Shown here: piece by piece, positions 1-11,803 of the stretch | Numbering within the stretch: position 1 is the first letter of the stretch | How the letters are laid out: the number at the start of each line of letters is the position of its first letter | NCBI GenBank assembly: GCA_947359465.1 | Contig: OX375874.1 | Location: forward strand, 97,281,441-97,345,440 | Direction of reading: 5' to 3' | Length of the DNA: 64,000 nucleotides | Source: Metellina segmentata | Taxonomy: Eukaryota > Arthropoda > Arachnida > Araneae > Tetragnathidae | The notes under the pieces: model-generated | Told to the model about the DNA's origin: nothing | The model's database searches: none | Seen by the model: only the letters and a program-made list of their open reading frames with translations | Position numbers and translations under genes: made by a program

Positions 1-715
1 AAAAATATCACTGCTCGCGCGATCTTGTTCATTCTCGTTTCACTGAAAAATATCGTCTGTCCCAAATATTCGGAAATCGTTTTCATTGCGCAAAGAATAA
101 AAATAAGACTCGAAATAAATGAAGTATCAGAGATGAAATTCCATTAAAAAAAAAAAAATTTGAATAATAATTACTTTTTCAGCAGTACTGGTAAAGCAAT
201 CGAAGTAATCGTAATATTCAATAGACATTCCAATTTTTCCAAAACTACCAAATTATGGTTGATTTAAGTATACTTACTCAGGTGTTTTAGCATGAAACTC
301 AACTAAATATAACAATAAAGAAATGTTTAATATTGCGTTCACTAAACTAATAAATAATGTATAAAATAAAATACAATGCAATCAAATATCTGGAATACAA
401 TTCATGTGATGTCTACACAAACACACAAACACAAAATCGAGCATAGAACAGAAAGACGGACAGACAGACTTTCGCAACCAATACCACTCACTAAATGAAG
501 ATAAGTACTCACTATATGCAAATTTTCATGAAAATATCTTAAACCGCGTGGACGTGTATAGGGCACAACATACAGACAGACGGACAGACAGACAGACAGA
601 CACCAAACGAAAAAAAGGCGGATTCGGCATCAGAAGGGTCCAAAACGGATAGAAAACTTGAAATGGGTCGAAAATATTGAATGTACAAACAAACACTCCA
701 TTCTTATTTATATAG
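1..715 (+). repeat. 3' part of 1.6-kb tandem repeat, copy 1
   Basis: This is the downstream portion of a unit seen twice more at 717-2334 and 2398-4000. Shared landmarks are the block with GATCTTGTTCATTCTCG, a short A-run, a CACAAACACACAAACAC stretch, a CAGA/GACA microsatellite near 571-603 and an end in TTATTTATATAG. The beginning of the unit lies outside the window. No coding potential is credible: the serine/valine/cysteine-rich ORFs here are the GACA microsatellite read in frame. Family unknown. Confidence 0.8.
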
Positions 716-716
716 A

Positions 717-2174
717 CTAGCAAAATACCCGACCTTACTCGGTTTGAATTGGTTTACTCTAGATTGAAGAGATAATCAAAATATATAATGACTTACGTTT
801 TTTGTAGAATAAAAATTTATTTTAACACCTTTCGCCATCTTTATATTTTCTACAACTTACTATGGACACAAATCCTACACATGCATATCCATTCATGTAA
901 TACATTTCACATACATCGCACAATTGCTGTATGACAAAGCTACAAAATGACGAAAGGTGATACTAAGGTTACTTCTACAAAATACGATTTTGAGGGAGAT
1001 TTGGAATTCCCTTTCTTAAGTTCTTTTCATGTTCAACTCAATTAATTAAAATTACGATTTACGGCGAGTGCAACAAAACAATATTTTTTTACTTGTGGCA
1101 CTCTTGCCTCCGGTATGCGACATTGTGAAATTTTGCAATCTTCTGTCATTATTACAACGAATTTTTTAATGTTGGAAAAAGTTCTAGTTTGGATTTTTAA
1201 ACGTTATTATTCTTTCAATAACGGCATTATTCTTTCAATAACGGCATTATTCTTTAAATAACGGCATTATTCTTCAAATAACGGTATTATTCTTTCAATA
1301 ATGGCATAACTACACTTAAAATTTACTGAAAATTTATACTGACTTACCTAACATTTTTAAGTCTAATACTTTGTGGTGCTGTTGCGTGTGATGAGAAGGA
1401 AAACACATGTATTAAAATAATAAATATTTAAAACAGGAAACAGCGAAATAAGACAAAATAAAAGATGTCGCAAAAAATTGTTCTAAAGATATTAATTTGT
1501 GATTCAATTTTATCTCTTGATCTCGCACAGTTGCCACAACTTACAACTAAAAGTATACAAATTTTAGAAATGTGAAATTAATTCAGAGCGAAAGAATCAG
1601 AAAAAATATCTCTGCTCGCGAGATCTTGTTCATTCTCGTTTCGTTGAAAAATATCGTCTGTCCCAAATATTCGGAAATCGTTTTCATTGCGCAAAGAATA
1701 AAAATAAGACTCGAAATAAATGAAGTATCAAAGCTAAAATTTCACCATAAATATTTTTTTGAAAAATAATTGGTTTTCAGCATTACTGGTAAAGCAAATA
1801 AAAGTAATCGTAATACTCAAACTACATTCCAATTTTTCGAAAACTATCAAATTGTGGATGATTTAAGTATACTTACTCAGGTGTTTTAGCATGAAACTCT
1901 TCTAAATATAACAATAAAAAAATGTTTAATATTGCATTCACTAAACTAATAAATAATGTATTAAATAAAACACATTGTAATCAAATATCTGGAATACAAT
2001 TCTTGTGATGTCTACACAAACACACAAACACAAAATCGAGCATAGAACAGAAAGACGGACAGACAGACTTTCGCAACCAATGCGACTCACTAAATGAAGA
2101 TAAGTACTCACTGTATGCAAATTTCCATGAAAATATATTAAACCGCGTGGACGTGTATAGGGCACAACATACAT

Positions 2175-2221
<47 letters not shown>

Positions 2222-2334
2222 CCAAACGAGAAAAAGGCGGTTTCGGCATCAGAAGGGTCCAAAACGGATAGAAAACTTGAAATGGGTCGAAAATATTGAA
2301 TGTACAAACAAACACTCCATTCTTATTTATATAG
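717..2334 (+). repeat. 1.6-kb tandem repeat, copy 2 (complete)
   Basis: A complete unit of 1618 bp starting CTAGCAAAATACCCG and ending TTATTTATATAG. It follows copy 1 directly and is separated from copy 3 by a 63-bp spacer (2335-2397) that is not part of the unit. It holds a five-fold 20-bp tandem array (about 1201-1305), an A-rich stretch and the longest GACA run of the three copies (about 2169-2222). The tidy head-to-tail junctions suggest repeated insertion at, or slippage on, the TATATAG end. It is not assignable to a known family from sequence alone. Confidence 0.8.
1201..1305 (+). repeat. 20-bp tandem array
   Basis: About five consecutive units of the form CATTATTCTTTCAATAACGG with single-base variants. 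The same array recurs in copy 3 of the large repeat at about 2891-2998, so it is an internal module of the 1.6-kb unit. Confidence 0.85.
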
Positions 2335-2397
2335 ATGCATATAGTTACCAATTCTTTACAACAACCAGACAAGCTTTATCGTACCCACTAGCAAAAT

Positions 2398-4130
<1,733 letters not shown>

Positions 4131-4210
4131 CATGGTAATTTTTGAAGACATGTTAGAAAAAAATTATAAAAAGTCATCAATTAAATTTTTATTATTATCT
4201 ATCAAAGATA

Positions 4211-4798
4211 TTACAAATTTAGCCATTTGTTCAAAGATAATTTTCTTTTCTTTTCTCTTTTTGGTTTTGCATACATGGTTTTCACATCAGTTAAATAAGT
4301 ATTTTTCACAAATTCTTGAGGAAAATTTCTTGATGTCAGTACTTCCTTAAACTGTTCAAAGGTCGCTGGTCTTCGAACTCTGTTTCTTAACAGAAAATTC
4401 AAAAGTTGCACAACATCTGAACCAGGAATTTCTTCTTTATTTAGCACAAGTTCTCTCTTATTATTCCAGGAAATATCTTGTAACTTTAGAAAGTCTATAA
4501 TTTTTGTAGCAGTATCTTTATGTTTCACAGGAACTGAACCCAGGATCCTATTTTCTATGTCAATATGGTTTACAGTGTCTTTCAATAGAAGTTTCTCGTC
4601 GAATTGATTAACAACATTCAAATTTTAAAATGTAACGTATTTTTGTAATATTTGATTGTATAACTTCACTTTGTCATCGTCACTTATTTTCTTTTTCAAA
4701 ATGTTTTGAATCTGTTTATCTAATTCACTTAGATGTTCTTCTTCAAATTCTTGCATACGGTCTAGTGATACCAATGCAAACTTTTTGCTATGTTCCAT
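4211..4798 (-). pseudogene. Polinton small conserved-type protein, one in-frame stop
   Basis: A minus-strand frame of 195 sense positions starts at an ATG (4796-4798) that overlaps the end of the preceding gene by 11 nt, as expected for the compact Polinton layout. It is interrupted by a single TAA at 4625-4627; the frame then continues to 4211. The N-terminal half is rich in charged residues and predicted helix (SDDDKVKLYNQ); the C-terminal half has an IPGSDVVQLLNFLLRNRVRR stretch and a basic tail. Proteins of this type sit next to the ATPase in Polintons as far as I recall; their role is not established. The single stop with no frameshift suggests recent decay. Confidence 0.6.
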
Positions 4799-5111
4799 GG
4801 ATAAGAGATGATAAGACAGTTAAGGCAGTAGGAATGAGAAAGGATAAAAATCCGCCACCTTTTTGTACCAAAAGACGTCTTTTCCTATGAGGAACGCTTT
4901 TCGCAGCGAGTGTTCTCAAAGTTTTTTTGAAAGGAACTAGTCGATTCTTGGTACGCTTACTGATAGGAAGATTTCCCGTTAGAAGATTTAATTCACATTC
5001 ACAAACTGATTTGATGAGACTGTTTGGACAAATTTTCAACACATTCTTTTTTCTTCGGTTTTTTTTTTTTTGTAATAGTTTCAAATATTCCACATCTTTA
5101 TGAGAAGGCAT
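4788..5111 (-). CDS. Polinton small basic protein with hydrophobic C-terminus
   Basis: An intact 107-residue frame. I chose the ATG at 5109-5111 (MPSHKDVEYLKLL); the frame is open slightly further upstream but without an ATG. The protein is strongly basic, with a KKTLRTLAAK segment, a basic patch (HRKRRLLVQKGGG) and a hydrophobic C-terminus (FLIPTALTVLSSLI). This build, basic with a terminal hydrophobic or amphipathic segment, fits a small virion-associated protein; similar ORFs lie beside the ATPase gene in other Polintons. Its stop overlaps the start of the next gene. Function unproven. Confidence 0.65.
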   Translation of the reverse strand: MPSHKDVEYLKLLQKKKNRRKKNVLKICPNSLIKSVCECELNLLTGNLPISKRTKNRLVPFKKTLRTLAAKSVPHRKRRLLVQKGGGFLSFLIPTALTVLSSLIHGT

Positions 5112-5261
5112 ACTGAATAGAAATGATTTCTTTTGCTTGCACACTATGTTTTATATTTGATCTTGGGAGGGGGGGGGGTTGTCTAAGCTTATAATGTCTC
5201 GAACTCGGACTTTTCTAAAAAAAAAATATTTTCTTATCTTTTCACATAAATAGTAGATGAC

Positions 5262-5870
5262 TTAACGAGGTTCATACACTTGTTTAACACCAGGAAAGAT
5301 TCCTGAACGTAATCGTAACCGTTCAATCGTCTCGGGTCGTAAGTCAATGAGCAAATAACTAAAGGACTTTGAGGTAGCATCTTCAAAAATTTCTTGAAAA
5401 GCTTTTATTTTCCTGGGAAACATATGTCTTGTTAAATGCAGAATTTGACTTCTATCCCTGGGATTTTTGTATAAAACTACGTAATGTGAATTTAAATGAA
5501 TATTTCTCATTTCTTTGCCTTGGTGAAATAAATTTTGGGTTATAAAAATAATTGAAAGATTTCTATGATGACTTCCTTTCGTAAAAAGGTTACTTAAACG
5601 AGTATCACTGGCTAACTCTGTCATCAAATCGTCTATGATAATTAAAGCATTTCGAACGGAATTTAGATTAGGGGGTAAACCTTCTTCAAACATTACATTT
5701 TTCATTGAATTAAAAAGTGGCCGATAACTTCCGTAGCACTAAATAATATGTGTAGGCATTGGATTAAACATTTTATACTCTAATAGTTTCTTCACGATAA
5801 CTGTTTTTCATGAAACTGTAGGACCGCTAAGAAGACATGTAGAAGGATGAACAAGCTTAGGGAGCTCCAT
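5262..5870 (-). pseudogene. Polinton genome-packaging ATPase (FtsK/HerA type)
   Basis: A frame of about 200 codons from an ATG at 5868-5870 to 5262, with two in-frame stops: TGA at 5808-5810, inside the phosphate-binding (Walker A) loop, and TAG at 5739-5741. After the second stop 147 codons are open and contain the Walker B strand ALIIIDDLM and the following SIIFITQN strand, typical of A32-like packaging ATPases. In Polintons and related viruses this enzyme drives DNA into the capsid. With the nucleotide-binding loop interrupted, this copy cannot give a working enzyme. It lies between the unknown ORF and the small basic gene, all on one strand. Confidence 0.8.
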
Positions 5871-5915
5871 ATTCCAATATGTGTTTAGTTTTAAAAAAGC
5901 TTTGATTTTTATACT

Positions 5916-6215
5916 TTACAGACTATCTGTGCAACCTTTAACTGTGCGTGCCACGAGTTCACACTCGCTGATTGAATCGACAATATTTTGAGTAAATTCC
6001 AAGCAGTGGTTTTCAAAGACATTTAAAGAATTGTAAACACACTTGCATATTGTTTTCCCACATACTAAGTCACTGAAGAACAGATTGCAAAATTCGTTGC
6101 ATCTAATAAATCCCACTGAATCAATTTTTTGGTAAATTTTATACATTTCCTTCGTCGTTTTATTTTGTGCTAAACTGCATAATTCATGTTTTGGCCAGTT
6201 AAGAGACAAGTCCAA
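5916..6215 (-). CDS. Unknown cysteine-rich ORF in Polinton
   Basis: An open frame of 99 codons between protease and ATPase. It has no ATG at its upstream end; the first ATG is at 6144-6146, leaving about 76 residues. The translation has seven to eight cysteines (for example CKCVYNSLNVFENHC) and a predicted helical C-terminus, with no motif I recognise. It may be a remnant of a larger gene, since 6216-6438 upstream has no open frame. Its place in the cassette is the only support for it being real. Confidence 0.3.
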   Translation of the reverse strand: MDLSLNWPKHELCSLAQNKTTKEMYKIYQKIDSVGFIRCNEFCNLFFSDLVCGKTICKCVYNSLNVFENHCLEFTQNIVDSISECELVARTVKGCTDSL

Positions 6216-6438
6216 ATAATAAATATAGAAAAACCAATGTAGGAAAGTATAAGCAATGCTGTTAAAAGATTTCGTATGGTTGTGTTGGTCATTTTTGTTT
6301 TGTTTTGTACGTCTTACTTTGTCAGAAACATTTCATAAAATGATGCTTTCACTCGAATGAAACCCTTTTATAACTCTATAAAAAAAGAATAAATAACAAC
6401 AATGGAATACAATATCACTGAAAATCTAACTTTTATTT
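6216..6438 (-). other. Non-coding gap in Polinton
   Basis: AT-rich sequence between the protease stop and the unknown ORF. I see no open frame or motif. Confidence 0.5.
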
Positions 6439-6891
6439 TTAAAAAACCATGGTTACACCGTATCTTTTCTTGACAAACTGAAACATTCTAAAATCATTAT
6501 TTTCCCCACTAAGTTGAGTAAGAATAAATTTCATACATAATCCTTGACATCGTTTAACAACGAAATAAACGCAATAATGTCCACATACGTTAGATGTTAA
6601 GCTTTGAAATAGAACCTTGTTTCCAATGAACATGCTGAAAAGTCTTGATAAATCTTGTCCAAATGCATCGGTAGGAAATCCATAGGAATCGAAAAATTCT
6701 ACAGTGTTTTTATCTTGCATGTAGACGGCAAGCCAATGAGTTCCTTTTTCATCATGTTTATCGGTATTCAACACCATAGCTGAGGGAAACTTTCTAATTT
6801 TTGGTATTTTGTCCGAAGGAAAAACACCCACGAAATATCTCGCCGAAATAGGATCACGAGATAAGATTTTATAAATGTCTGATGAATTCAT
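6439..6891 (-). CDS. Adenain-type maturation cysteine protease (Polinton PRO)
   Basis: An intact 150-residue frame. The catalytic layout of adenovirus-like proteases is visible: His52 in THWLAVY, an acidic residue at Asp68 in VEFFDSYG, the oxyanion Gln96, and the nucleophile Cys103 in NVCGHYC. In Polintons and adenoviruses this enzyme cleaves capsid precursors during virion maturation. The start ATG (6889-6891) overlaps the end of the major capsid gene by 23 nt, which supports the start and indicates coupled expression or compact packing. The length is slightly below the usual 150-200 residues. No stop or frameshift is seen, unlike the neighbouring ATPase. Confidence 0.9.
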   Translation of the reverse strand: MNSSDIYKILSRDPISARYFVGVFPSDKIPKIRKFPSAMVLNTDKHDEKGTHWLAVYMQDKNTVEFFDSYGFPTDAFGQDLSRLFSMFIGNKVLFQSLTSNVCGHYCVYFVVKRCQGLCMKFILTQLSGENNDFRMFQFVKKRYGVTMVF

Positions 6892-8173
6892 CAGTTTCCA
6901 AAATCATAGAGTATTTCGAGCTTTGTTGACTTCGATCGTTTTCGAACTCAGCATAGACTAACAATGAAACTGTTTGTGGTAAGGGGTAGGCAAATTTAAT
7001 TTCTATTTTTAAATTACTATGACGAACAAGATTTAGATGTGAACCGTCACACAAATCTGGGGATAAATCAAAGCAAAATAAAGAATAACCTTTCGAAAAT
7101 TCTGACCTTGAGAGGCCTCTGTCTTCGGTATTCGTAAATAAGTTCTGATATGCTCTGACAAATTGATTTTTGTCAAAATTTGGTTGCAGTGGGTTATGAG
7201 GTTGACCATCCACGTAGACTCCAATGAAATTGATATTGTATTGTTTGAATTCGAAGGGAGACTTTTTATAGTGTCCATTGAACGCGTCATTATCAACACA
7301 GGCGATCACGATACGATTAGGCATCTGCCCTGTAAAAATATTATCTTGAACAAAACTCATATTGCCTGCAGGAATGGAATAAGCTTTACAGAGTACTCTG
7401 TTAGTGGGATATTTGGCGGTTGCTTTTTCCAAACTCTTTGCGTGTCCTATAACAACACCTGGACTGACTCTCACTTTACGAACAAATAAGGAAGCGTGTT
7501 CTAAGGAAACTTTAAATTCACCATCTCCCAGCAAACAAAATTCCGGTTTACTACGAATAAGCTTAATTTTCACATCTACCATGTTCAGAAGGCGTCGTTC
7601 TTGGTGAAACATATCCAAGTGTAATCGACCAATCATATCAACCGATGTACTGAGTTTGAACATTTCTGTCCGCTTATTGAATCCATCGTTAGGCTCAGTG
7701 TCTGCCGAATCGAAAATATTCATTCGACCGGCGGTATCCTTAAAAAATAGTTCCGAAGAAAGTTGGAAAGTTTTAGTATCATAACCGTGATTTAGTAGTT
7801 TTTCTATCATGGCTCTGTAAGGATAAGTGTTATTACTGGAAGAAACAAGTCTTTCATTTAAACTGATATCCACCTGGGAAAACATGGAATGCAAAAATAG
7901 ATTTACAGGCCCTACTTTACTTTCATCTGTGATTGGTTTGCCATCACTTTTTAAAATTTTAGCTTTGACATATAATTGAGTCTGTGATAAATCAAGATAT
8001 ACGTCTCCGCTTCCAGATACATTGAATTCAACAGGGCTTCCATCAGAAACATTGGCTAACGGATGAAATTCAACCCACTGACCTCTCTCGATAACAGTTT
8101 GCGTTGGAGGTAAAGAGAATAATTCGAGCTCGGATTTTACACATTCTGGAGAATCTTTTAGTAGAAAAGCCAT
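6869..8173 (-). CDS. Polinton major capsid protein (double jelly-roll)
   Basis: An intact 434-residue frame from the ATG at 8171-8173; the frame is open about 34 codons further upstream without an ATG, overlapping the previous gene, so the internal ATG is the better start. The conserved N-terminal region (TVIERGQWVEFHPLANVSDG, then alternating strands such as DVYLDLSQTQLYVKAKI) and the late block FDLSPDLCDGSHLNLVRHSN match the Polinton capsid family that also gives the widely annotated F54H12.2-like proteins. Such proteins form the hexon-like shell. It overlaps the protease by 23 nt and starts 4 nt after the preceding basic-protein frame. The full-length frame without lesions is notable in a decaying element. 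Confidence 0.88.
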   Translation of the reverse strand: MAFLLKDSPECVKSELELFSLPPTQTVIERGQWVEFHPLANVSDGSPVEFNVSGSGDVYLDLSQTQLYVKAKILKSDGKPITDESKVGPVNLFLHSMFSQVDISLNERLVSSSNNTYPYRAMIEKLLNHGYDTKTFQLSSELFFKDTAGRMNIFDSADTEPNDGFNKRTEMFKLSTSVDMIGRLHLDMFHQERRLLNMVDVKIKLIRSKPEFCLLGDGEFKVSLEHASLFVRKVRVSPGVVIGHAKSLEKATAKYPTNRVLCKAYSIPAGNMSFVQDNIFTGQMPNRIVIACVDNDAFNGHYKKSPFEFKQYNINFIGVYVDGQPHNPLQPNFDKNQFVRAYQNLFTNTEDRGLSRSEFSKGYSLFCFDLSPDLCDGSHLNLVRHSNLKIEIKFAYPLPQTVSLLVYAEFENDRSQQSSKYSMILETDEFIRHL

Positions 8174-8177
8174 TGTA

Positions 8178-8605
8178 TCACGAGTCAAAAATATCACGTC
8201 TTTGCACCTTCCTGATTTTAGATGAAATGGAAAGTTTTGAGCATTTGCGTTTCCTTTTAAACTTTCCGTGACCAATCATTTCATCTGCTTTCTGAACTGC
8301 CTTTCTAGCTAATTTCTTTCCGGTTTCTTTTGCTCGAGTATTAATAGATGTTTTGAATTTTTCGCCCGACAACATGTCGTTGGCAACCAATGTTCCTGTT
8401 CGTAATGCTTCTTTTCCAACCGTTTTTGCACCACTTACGTACTTATCAATAAAGGCAATGCTCTGCGAAAAAGTTTTGCAAAAAAACCTCCTATTCCGTG
8501 TCCTTTCTGAAAAACAACTCCTTTGTAGTAAGGCAGACCATTTCCAATTTGTCTTGCATAATAATTTTCAAACTTTTTTGTACAACATGTGTAAGGCACT
8601 AACAT
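8178..8605 (-). pseudogene. Polinton small basic glycine-rich protein, frameshifted
   Basis: The gene starts at an ATG at 8603-8605 and encodes a Gly-rich amphipathic opening (GLPYYKGVVFQKGHGIGG) followed by an arginine-rich helix. That frame ends at a TAA at 8435-8437, and the homologous continuation lies in another frame from about 8460 down to 8178, so there is a 1-nt frameshift near 8437-8465. The second part is lysine/arginine-rich (GHGKFKRKRK) and ends 4 nt before the major capsid start. By composition it resembles the small cementing or core-type proteins of adenovirus-like virions; this is inference. The SINE at 8659-8848 sits just upstream. Confidence 0.6.
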
Positions 8606-8645
8606 TATGTTACTTCTTTTCTTGAATCCAAAAAAAAAAATGAAT

Positions 8646-8861
8646 CAATTCAGAAAGGCAATGGTAATGGTAATTTTAGTTAACGTCGTACTAGAGAAAC
8701 ACAACGGGCTATTGACGATGGTCCGGGATCAGCCCCTTAAGGGAAAGATCCGAGGACAACACCTCGTAATTTTGAACCACGGTCAGATTACGAAGCAACA
8801 CCTGAGCTGGCACCCCACTCTCCAAACTTCCACGCCAACCCAACGTGACAATTCAGAAAGG
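8646..8861 (-). mobile_element. 5'-truncated SINE with 13-bp target duplication
   Basis: The inserted sequence (8659-8848) is flanked by perfect CAATTCAGAAAGG repeats at 8646-8658 and 8849-8861. It is a minus-oriented copy of the main SINE of this window: the left end has the (ATTACC)n-type tail and the tRNA-like head is missing. The duplication shows retroposition into the spacer between penton and basic-protein genes. Confidence 0.92.
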
Positions 8862-8870
8862 AACACTCTT

Positions 8871-9563
8871 TTATCTGATCTGTTTCAAGCGGAAATGTAG
8901 TTTCACTATCAACTTTCCGTGTTCGAATGAGACGTAACGACCAGTGTGCGTCCTTATAATAATTTCAATTGAGTCAAAACATTTTCTGGAAACTGGTAAA
9001 TAATGAGGTCTTTCAAATTGTTCCTGAATCATATCACCATCTCTTCCCTTCACTGTCAGAGTTCGCAAAAGAGGAACTAAGATCCCACCAACAATTTCAG
9101 GTTGAATGATATCAGTGTAAACGTACAGCAAATGTAAATCAACATGTGGGTCCGCGACAAAAGGACTCTCAGTGATAACTGTATCTGGGCCTCCATTTCC
9201 TGGAATAAAATTTTCTCCAATCACTTGATTAGGTTCAATACCTAAGTTTTCAGCTAATCCCTTGGACAATCGCAGCGTTGCACCATTAGTGAGCTGCACC
9301 ACCACCTTTTTAGTGTGTTTGTTAGATTTCATTTGAATTTTTATGTGCTTTGAAAATGTATTTAAAATGTCATTCGGAGAATCATAAAAACCACACGCTA
9401 CTTTTCCATCAACTTTCTCTCCGTTTCTTAAATCATATTCAAAAGAATTTTCACCATCAATAATGTTACTCCACATTCTGGGATAAATCATTTCAACTAA
9501 TCCTACTTCCCATTCACCTGAGAGTTCCATACGTGTGGAGAGTTTAGTGTAGAAGTGAGACAT
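8871..9563 (-). CDS. Polinton minor capsid (penton-like, single jelly-roll) protein
   Basis: An intact 230-residue frame from an ATG at 9561-9563. Features typical of the Polinton minor capsid family are the N-terminal MELSGEWEVGLVEMIYPRMW, the central LLYVYTDIIQPEIVGG, and the C-terminal PHYLPVSRKCFDSIEI followed by FEHGKLIVKLHFR. The family is known as the penton protein filling capsid vertices. It is followed by a SINE and then the basic-protein gene, and preceded 91 nt upstream by the integrase end. No lesion is seen. Confidence 0.85.
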   Translation of the reverse strand: MSHFYTKLSTRMELSGEWEVGLVEMIYPRMWSNIIDGENSFEYDLRNGEKVDGKVACGFYDSPNDILNTFSKHIKIQMKSNKHTKKVVVQLTNGATLRLSKGLAENLGIEPNQVIGENFIPGNGGPDTVITESPFVADPHVDLHLLYVYTDIIQPEIVGGILVPLLRTLTVKGRDGDMIQEQFERPHYLPVSRKCFDSIEIIIRTHTGRYVSFEHGKLIVKLHFRLKQIR

Positions 9564-9654
9564 TGTATTGCCAGGATAAAACTCAATCGCTGGGAAGCGT
9601 GATGTAGAACGACATCGTACAGTGAAAAATTAAAAGGTAGGTACAGTGACAACT

Positions 9655-10635
9655 CTATATCTTTTTGACATCCTCAACCCAAGCAATAAATTTTTCAGGA
9701 TAACCCTGAAATTTCACAAAGTATTCCATTTTTCCATGGCGCTTTCTTTTCTTTAAAACCTTTTCTACTGGATAAAATCCTGAATCCGAAATCTTTTGCA
9801 ATTCCTCTTTGTAAAAACTTCCTTGTATCACTTCCCCTGCTAAATCTTTCAGTTTATACACACCAGGTATCCGAGGTATTATTTTATCAATAGTAAAGAT
9901 TTCTTTTGTCCAGTTTTGTTCGTATCCTTTTTCAAAGTGCCTTTTCTCCCGACTAATACGAACAGTATCGCCAGCCTTTAACTCTGAACTGCTTAGATTT
10001 ACATCAGATTGCTGTCCGTATTGCGTATCCCATACTTTTCCTTCATTTTGTATTGTCACTGATGAAAGCTCTGTTTTAATACTACGATGCCAAGTATGGT
10101 TATAACTATGCATCAATTGGTCTATTACGTCATCAACAATTGAAGCTTTTGTTGAACTATGTGTGGTAAAGACATTCAATTTCTTCTTTTTCAAGAAATT
10201 TTGCACTAATTTATTGGTAAACTCTTTCCCAGCATCTGTCAGTAAGCATTGAGGAGTACGTTCCAAAAATATTTTTTCTAAAGCTCTCATTATAGTTGTA
10301 GCTTTTTTATCTAACAGAGGAATGGCCCAGGCATATTTAGATAAAATATCAATACAAGTAAGTAAATACTTATACCCATCGTTATGAGTGGCGAGAGATT
10401 GCATGTCCACTAAGTCAGATTGAAACTGTTCGTTTAATCCTCCTACTATTACACGATTTCTCTGGAATTTGTGCCGTAAAGGCTTGTGTAAAGTATACGA
10501 ATCTTTCGTTTGTAGTCAATTTCTTATCTGTTTTCTTTTCACGCGACCTTTTAAAGCACGCTGTAAAGCATTTATACCACCAAAGCTTCCGGGGAGTTTG
10601 GGATTCCGATATGTCTGATTCAGAATTTCTTCCAT
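9655..10635 (-). pseudogene. Polinton retroviral-type integrase with chromodomain, disrupted
   Basis: A frame of 327 codons runs from an ATG at 10633-10635 to 9655, broken by one TGA at 10516-10518 (codon 40); the last 251 codons form an open frame. The N-terminal part (NPKLPGSFGGINALQRALK) is typical of Polinton integrases. The catalytic core keeps the first Asp (VDMQSL) and second Asp (LLTDAGKEF), but the sequence jumps from KASIV to a later part of the core, so the segment with the catalytic Glu appears deleted. Downstream are an SH3-like region (KAGDTVRI) and a C-terminal chromodomain (YPVEKVLKKR ... EYFVKFQGYP). The enzyme would insert element ends into host DNA; this copy should be inactive. 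Confidence 0.85.
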
Positions 10636-10966
10636 TGCAGCAGCGGTTGTGGTCTAACCTAAAGCTGATATTCATAATGACAGTTGAATTATAAGAAACA
10701 CACTATTTATATGTTTCTCTAATCTTCCTATTAAAATAGACATCTAAACACTAAAGTTTATATTTTCAAAAATGATATTTCAAAAACAACCAGCAATAAC
10801 AAATTAAATCAAAAACGCTGGTTAACATATTGTACACAAAGAAACAAGTTAGTCAAATAAAAAAAAAAACTTAAATATATAAAAATAAATAAAACGCACA
10901 CAAGGTGTAATAAGTATCAACAAAATTTTATTCATTTATAAAAGTTAAAAAAAAAAAAAAAACACA
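10636..10966 (-). other. Intergenic spacer in Polinton
   Basis: AT-rich spacer with A/T runs (for example around 10860 and 10945). It probably holds the 3' end of the PC4-like gene and the promoter of the integrase. No distinct motif is seen. Confidence 0.4.
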
Positions 10967-11803
10967 TTACACTGATGTAAAATATGGGGAGGTATAATTG
11001 GAATTTACATACATTTCTCGCACAGATTCTATGAGTTCCTTCACGTTTAAACATTCAAAAAAATCACCTTGTAGAATCAAATACTGAACATTTAATAGCA
11101 TACAATTTTTTTGAACAAAGGTCACAGCAAAATCACGCCAATCAATATTGTAAAGAATAGAAGTAAAATTTATAGTAAAAGATTCTTCCTTACTCGTATC
11201 TAAACAGGTATGTGCAACGTCGTTCACAATATAATTCTTACATCCGAAACAGTCCGCAGTATTAGATATACCTTTCGAAATAATATCCTCTAAATGTGCA
11301 CAACGAGCATTTTTCAATTCACCTACCCCTTCTGGATTGTCAGGGTCACCGTTGTAAGTATCGTTGGAAATCAGTGACGAACACTTTTCAAGTTCATGAC
11401 TCACATAATAATACAGAGAGTGGGTAAATAATGTATTATTCACACTTTCAGCAATACAATCGTAGTTCTCGCAGATTTTGAAAACGTGTTCCCAACGCAA
11501 CACAACACGATCGGGCACAAAATGAAAACACTTGTCACTTTTTCGAAACAGTCTTTGTAGGATAAGGAATGTCGTATCTCCTACAACTTTTTTGGACATG
11601 TATAGGTCTCTTTCCAGAATCTTAACAATTTCCACAGTAGCAAAAGTAAAAAATTTACTCACATTGCTTATAAACGATTCCCACACTTTTGGAGAAAGCG
11701 AAATTCCTTCTTTCGTGGGTTGTAAGCTTTCACTCTCATCTGTAACGTACTTTCGAATGTGCACTCTGGTCAGTCCAGTGAACTTGTTCACAAGCAGAAA
11801 CAT

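Noticed and set aside
7033..7607. Short ORFs opposite or out of frame within the major capsid gene
   Set aside because: Shadow frames of an intact gene with clear family motifs on the minus strand.
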